A stretch of 43,327 nucleotides of DNA from contig CAMDLH010000032.1 in assembly GCA_945901405.1 (NCBI GenBank), forward strand, positions 1-43,327. The letters are read 5' to 3'. Made by a program: the position numbers and the translations under genes. Source of the stretch: Bordetella parapertussis. GTDB taxonomy: Bacteria; Pseudomonadota; Gammaproteobacteria; Burkholderiales; SG8-41. Below, one piece after another: positions 39,995 to 43,327 of this stretch (its first letter is position 1; every line of letters begins with the position of its first letter). Under the pieces are notes generated by a model. That model did not search any database, was not told where the DNA came from, and was given only the letters and a program-made list of their open reading frames with translations.

Positions 39995-41191
39995 ATGAGC
40001 GGCCCGCTAAACGGCGTCAAGATCATCGACCTCACCTCGGTCATCCTCGGCCCCTACGCCACGCAGATCCTCGCCGACTACGGCGCGGATGTGATCAAGA
40101 TCGAGCCGCCCGAAGGCGACAACACGCGCTACATCAATGCCATGCGTAATCACGGCATGGGCGCGAATTTCCTGCACTTGAATCGCAACAAGCGCAGCGT
40201 CGTGCTTAATCTTAAAAAGCCCGAAGGCCACGCCGCCCTATTGCGCTTGCTGAAAACAGCCGACGTGCTCGCCTACAACGTGCGCCCGGCCGCCATGGCG
40301 CGGCTGAAGCTCGGCTACGAAGATGTCGCCGCCGTCAACCCGCGCATCATCTACGCGGGCGCCACCGGCTTCAAACAGAGCGGCCCCTATGCCGCCAAGG
40401 CCGCCTACGATGACATCATTCAAGGCATGGTGGCGCTGCCGTGGATGCAGCAGCAGGCAGGTGCCGACCGGCCGCGCTTTGTGCCCTCCACCCTCAGCGA
40501 CCGCATCACCGGATTGAATACGGTACACGCCATACTCGCGGCACTGTTTCACCGCGAACGCACCGGCGAAGGCCAGGCCGTCGAAATCCCCATGTTCGAA
40601 GGCCTCACGCAATTCATCCTGAGTGACCACATGGGCGGGCGCACCTTCGATCCGCCGATCGCCCCCATGGGCTACCCGCGTCTGCTCACGCCGCACCGCA
40701 ATCCGTATAAAACCAGCGACGGCTATTTGTGCCTGCTGATTTACAACGACAAACAATGGCGCGCATTTTTTAAACTGCTGGGCCGCGAAGATGAATTCGC
40801 AGGCGACGCACGCTTCAACAGCCACTCCAACCGCGCGCAGCACTTCGATGAAATCTATGCATGGGTCGCAAGCGAGATCGTCAAGCGCACCACCACCGAG
40901 TGGCACACAGTGCTGACCGAAGCCGACATCCCCGCCATGCCGCTGCACACACTCGACAGCCTGCTCGACGATCCGCACCACGCGGCAACTGGCTTTTTCA
41001 AAATGAGCGAACACCCGAGCGAGGGCCATATACTCGAAATGGATATCCCAACCACGTGGTCGAAATCGCAGCCGGAATTGCGCCTGCACGCGCCGCGCCT
41101 GGGCGAGCACAGCGCTCAAGTGCTGCGCGAAGCAGGGTATAGTGACGAAGAAATCAGCGCACTCAGCGCTGCGGGTGTGACAAACACATAA
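39995..41191 (+). CDS. CaiB/BaiF-family (family III) CoA-transferase (398 aa)
   Basis: Transfers CoA between carboxylic acids through an aspartyl-CoA anhydride/thioester. N-terminal MSGPLNGVKIIDLTSVILGPY and YGADVIKIEPP form the CoA-binding Rossmann part. The catalytic aspartate is expected at Asp139 in KAAYDDIIQGM. The GQAVEIPMFEGLTQFIL segment and the C-terminal LGEHSAQVLREAGYSDEEI are family hallmarks. Length is typical. It is followed 13 bp downstream by an acyl-CoA dehydrogenase, so this pair probably activates an acid and then oxidises the acyl-CoA. No AGGAG is evident before the ATG at 39995. The substrate is unknown. Confidence 0.93.
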   Translation: MSGPLNGVKIIDLTSVILGPYATQILADYGADVIKIEPPEGDNTRYINAMRNHGMGANFLHLNRNKRSVVLNLKKPEGHAALLRLLKTADVLAYNVRPAAMARLKLGYEDVAAVNPRIIYAGATGFKQSGPYAAKAAYDDIIQGMVALPWMQQQAGADRPRFVPSTLSDRITGLNTVHAILAALFHRERTGEGQAVEIPMFEGLTQFILSDHMGGRTFDPPIAPMGYPRLLTPHRNPYKTSDGYLCLLIYNDKQWRAFFKLLGREDEFAGDARFNSHSNRAQHFDEIYAWVASEIVKRTTTEWHTVLTEADIPAMPLHTLDSLLDDPHHAATGFFKMSEHPSEGHILEMDIPTTWSKSQPELRLHAPRLGEHSAQVLREAGYSDEEISALSAAGVTNT

Positions 41192-41207
41192 CTTATTGAT
41201 TATTATG
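41187..41207 (+). repeat. Recurrent AT-rich 22-mer, copy 7
   Basis: This reads CATAACTTATTGATTATTAT and overlaps the stop of the CaiB-like gene and the ATG of the dehydrogenase gene. It is the only copy that touches a start codon. Confidence 0.45.
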
Positions 41208-42371
41208 GACTTTTCTTTAACGCAAGATCAGCGCACAATACGCGCCGCCATCGAAAAAATCTGCGCGCCGTTCGACGATACCTACTGGCTGAAGAAAGAT
41301 CGCGAAGGCGGCTTCCCCGCCGACTTTCACGCCGCGTTCGCGCGCGACGGCTGGCTCGGCATCGCCATGCCACAAGAGTACGGCGGCGCGGGGCTGGGCA
41401 TCACCGAGGCCGCGCTGATGATGCAGGCCATCGCCGAATCCGGCGCGGGATTCTCCGGCGCATCCGCGCTGCACATGAACATTTTCGGCCTGCATTCAGT
41501 CGTGGTCTACGGCAGTGACGAACAAAAGCGCCGCTTTCTGCCGCCGATGATCGAAGGCCGCGACAAAGCCTGCTTCGGCGTCACCGAGCCCAACACGGGA
41601 CTGAACACCGCGATGCTCAAAACCCGCGCCGAGCGCCACGGCGATCACTACATCGTCAACGGCCAGAAAATCTGGACCACCACCGCGCAAGTCACCAACA
41701 AAATTTTGTTGCTCGCGCGCACCACACCCATCGAAAACACCAAACGCCCCATCGACGGCTTGACGCTGTTCTACACCGACATGGACCGCAAACACGTCGA
41801 AGTGCGCGAGATCGAAAAAATGGGCCGCAAGGCGGTTGACTCCAATCAGGTCTTCATCGACGGATTGAAAGTGCCCGTCGAAGATCGCATCGGCGAAGAA
41901 GGCAAGGGCTTTCGTTACATCCTCGACAGCCTCAACCCCGAACGCATACTCGTCGCCGCCGAAGCCGTGGGCCTCGGTAAAGTTGCTTTAAAACGCGGCG
42001 CGGCCTACGCCAGGGAGCGCGTTGTGTTCGACCGCCCCATCGGCCAGAATCAATCGATACAACACCCGCTGGCCGAACGCTGGATGGAACTCGAAGCCGC
42101 CGAACTCATGACCTACAAAGCCGCGTGGCTCTACGACAGCAAGCTGCCCTGCGGCGCGGAAGCCAACGCCTCAAAATACATGGCCGGCGAAGCGGGCTTC
42201 CGCGCGTGTGAGACAGCGATGCTCACGCATGGCGGCATGGGCTACGCCAAGGAGTTTCACATCGAACGGTATTTCAGGGAGGCTATGATCCCGCGGCTGG
42301 CGCCGGTGAGCTCGCAGATGATTCTGTGTTTTATCGCGGAGAAGGTGTTGGGGTTACCTAAGTCTTATTGA
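41205..42371 (+). CDS. Acyl-CoA dehydrogenase (388 aa)
   Basis: FAD-dependent oxidation of an acyl-CoA to the 2-enoyl-CoA, with electrons passed to ETF. N-terminal helical domain MDFSLTQDQRTIRAAI; middle beta domain with FGVTEPNTG and KIWTTTAQVTN; C-terminal domain with RILVAAEAVGLGKVAL, RVVFDRPIGQNQSIQHPLAE (FAD contact) and the last motif HGGMGYAKEFHIERYFREA, which holds the catalytic glutamate at residue 350. Length is normal. The ATG at 41205 is preferred over the TTG at 41196. The CaiB-like gene precedes it, so both probably work in one carboxylic-acid degradation route; related to isovaleryl/short-chain types, substrate unspecified. Confidence 0.95.
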   Translation: MDFSLTQDQRTIRAAIEKICAPFDDTYWLKKDREGGFPADFHAAFARDGWLGIAMPQEYGGAGLGITEAALMMQAIAESGAGFSGASALHMNIFGLHSVVVYGSDEQKRRFLPPMIEGRDKACFGVTEPNTGLNTAMLKTRAERHGDHYIVNGQKIWTTTAQVTNKILLLARTTPIENTKRPIDGLTLFYTDMDRKHVEVREIEKMGRKAVDSNQVFIDGLKVPVEDRIGEEGKGFRYILDSLNPERILVAAEAVGLGKVALKRGAAYARERVVFDRPIGQNQSIQHPLAERWMELEAAELMTYKAAWLYDSKLPCGAEANASKYMAGEAGFRACETAMLTHGGMGYAKEFHIERYFREAMIPRLAPVSSQMILCFIAEKVLGLPKSY

Positions 42372-42387
42372 ACTTCAAGGTCAAAGG

Positions 42388-42594
42388 CTTTTTAGCCACA
42401 GATGAACACAGATAAACACGGATTTTTTCTTTGGGTTTTGTAGGTTGGCGGTGAGCGCAGCGTAGGGCGGAAAAGCGTAGCGCCTTCCGCCGTATGCAAT
42501 GCTTTCGTCACCAATTAGCTTGGCGGAAGGCGCTACGCTTTTCCGCCCTACGAACAATCTGCGTTCATCTGTGTAAATCCGCGGCAAAAAAAGC
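42388..42594. repeat. Nested inverted-repeat element
   Basis: Outer arms read GGCTTTTTAGCCACAGATGA and, after the inner element, the matching complement ending CAAAAAAAGCC; they share wording with 10045-10137. Nested inside is a perfect 30-bp inverted repeat, 42462-42491 and 42522-42551, beginning GTAGGGCGGAAAAGCG, with a 30-bp loop. The unit lies between the convergent dehydrogenase and amidase genes. Confidence 0.8.
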
Positions 42595-42596
42595 CG

Positions 42597-43327
42597 TTAC
42601 GCTTTTTCGTACACACGATCATGCGTGAGCGAAGGAATCATCCCCCGCACCTTCGCCACGCGCGTCACATCGATCTCGGTATAAACAATCCCTGCCCCTT
42701 CCCCGCCATCGGCGATAACTTCGCCCCACGGATTTACCACCAGCGAATGCCCGAACGTCTGCCGGTTGCCCGCGTGCTCGCCGCACATCGCTGGCGCAAT
42801 TACAAAGCAGGCGTTTTCAATCGCGCGTGCTTGCAAGAGCGCGTGCCAGTGCGCCTTGCCGGTCTGACGCTGGAACGATGAGGGCACGGTGATGATTGCA
42901 GCACCTGCTTGCGCGAGTGTGCGAAACAGTTGCGGGAATCTAAGATCGTAGCAAATCGTCAGACCCACTTTGCCCAACGATGTATCCGCAACCACCGCCC
43001 TGTCGCCGGGCCGGTACGCCGACGATTCGCGAATCACTTTGCCGTCGGGCAGCGTGACATCGAACATGTGTATCTTGTCGTAGGTGGCGGCAACCTCGCC
43101 CTCGTTGCTCACCAGAAACGAACGGTTGACGATGCGCGTATCTGCTTCATCACCCGTGCGCAGCGTGAGCGAGCCGATCAGCAGCCACACGTTCAGTTCC
43201 TTCGCGAGTGCGCGCAACTCCAAGAGCGATGCGCCGCCGTCGGCGGGCAACGCGTTATCGCGCATCACGCGCCCGCTGCCGTCCATCATCAATGTGTATT
43301 CGGGTGTCAGCACCCATTGCGCGCCGT
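42597..43327 (-). CDS. Nitrilase-superfamily carbon-nitrogen hydrolase, 5' end outside the window
   Basis: Amidase of the nitrilase fold; members hydrolyse small amides, for example omega-amidase (2-oxoglutaramate) or the deaminated glutathione repair enzyme. The Glu-Lys-Cys triad is intact: the glutamate in LTPEYTLMM, the lysine in TYDKIHMFDV, and the cysteine in LTICYDLRFPQL. C-terminal segments are RAIENACFVIAPAMCGEH and GHSLVVNPWGEVI. The frame is still open at 43327 (Gly-Ala-Gln-Trp-Val-Leu before the PEY motif), so about 40 N-terminal residues are missing. Similarity to the NIT1-like branch (KIHMFDV, CYDLRFPQ) suggests deaminated-glutathione amidase or omega-amidase, without certainty. 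It is convergent with the dehydrogenase gene. Confidence 0.92.
   Translation of the reverse strand, partial: GAQWVLTPEYTLMMDGSGRVMRDNALPADGGASLLELRALAKELNVWLLIGSLTLRTGDEADTRIVNRSFLVSNEGEVAATYDKIHMFDVTLPDGKVIRESSAYRPGDRAVVADTSLGKVGLTICYDLRFPQLFRTLAQAGAAIITVPSSFQRQTGKAHWHALLQARAIENACFVIAPAMCGEHAGNRQTFGHSLVVNPWGEVIADGGEGAGIVYTEIDVTRVAKVRGMIPSLTHDRVYEKA

Overview
The window is high-GC DNA with short intergenic spaces and many start/stop overlaps. It looks like a betaproteobacterial chromosome, most likely Burkholderiales or a related uncultured lineage. The reasons are the seven periplasmic receptors of the Bug/TctC type (tripartite tricarboxylate transporter receptors, greatly expanded in that order), the surE-pcm-nlpD gene order, the hom/thrC/alaC cluster, and several families of short dispersed palindromes. 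No tRNA, rRNA, CRISPR array, transposase or phage gene was seen.

Layout. 1-2035: two divergent thiamine-diphosphate enzymes, the first cut by the window edge. 2126-17761: a catabolic accessory region. It holds seven Bug receptors without any TctA/TctB membrane partner, mixed with small-acid and CoA-chemistry genes: a cysteine-free Asp/Glu-racemase-fold protein, a bicupin, an OsmC-like protein, a TauD/TfdA dioxygenase, a PrpF isomerase, an enoyl-CoA hydratase family protein, an SDR and an MmgE/PrpD protein. 17795-22959: a YpfJ-type zinc peptidase, a molybdenum sulfite-oxidase-family enzyme with its diheme cytochrome c, an FMN glutamate-synthase-like protein and nadC. 22960-26086: a four-PAS hybrid histidine kinase broken by one frameshift. 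26283-30269: alaC-hom-thrC, read in that order on the minus strand. 30375-35728: a Mth938-like protein, an acetylpolyamine-amidohydrolase/histone-deacetylase homologue and a MoxR-DUF58-transglutaminase operon. 35790-37420: a two-subunit CoA-transferase-fold enzyme. 37417-39762: surE-pcm-nlpD, without rpoS after it. 39995-43327: a CaiB/BaiF CoA-transferase, an acyl-CoA dehydrogenase and a nitrilase-family amidase cut by the window edge.

The most interesting signal is recoding. Two unrelated genes contain one in-frame TGA each, and in both cases the homologous protein continues in the same frame. In the OsmC-like gene (8627-9073) the TGA sits where the family has its second conserved cysteine. 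Reading through it restores the family's usual C-terminus and length and gives an ATGA overlap with the next gene. In the CoA-transferase A subunit (35790-36668) the TGA is followed at once by a 46-nt structured hairpin written in codons atypical for the genome, and the gene overlaps its B subunit. Each TGA is followed by a hairpin whose small apical loop begins with G, 20 and 23 nt downstream, as expected for bacterial SECIS elements. I infer that both are candidate selenoproteins. In the CoA-transferase pair, the B subunit has Asn where glutaconate CoA-transferase has its catalytic Glu, which raises the possibility of a selenocysteine-dependent enzyme on a CoA-transferase scaffold. The selenocysteine genes themselves (selA, selB, selC, selD) are not in the window, so this remains a testable hypothesis.
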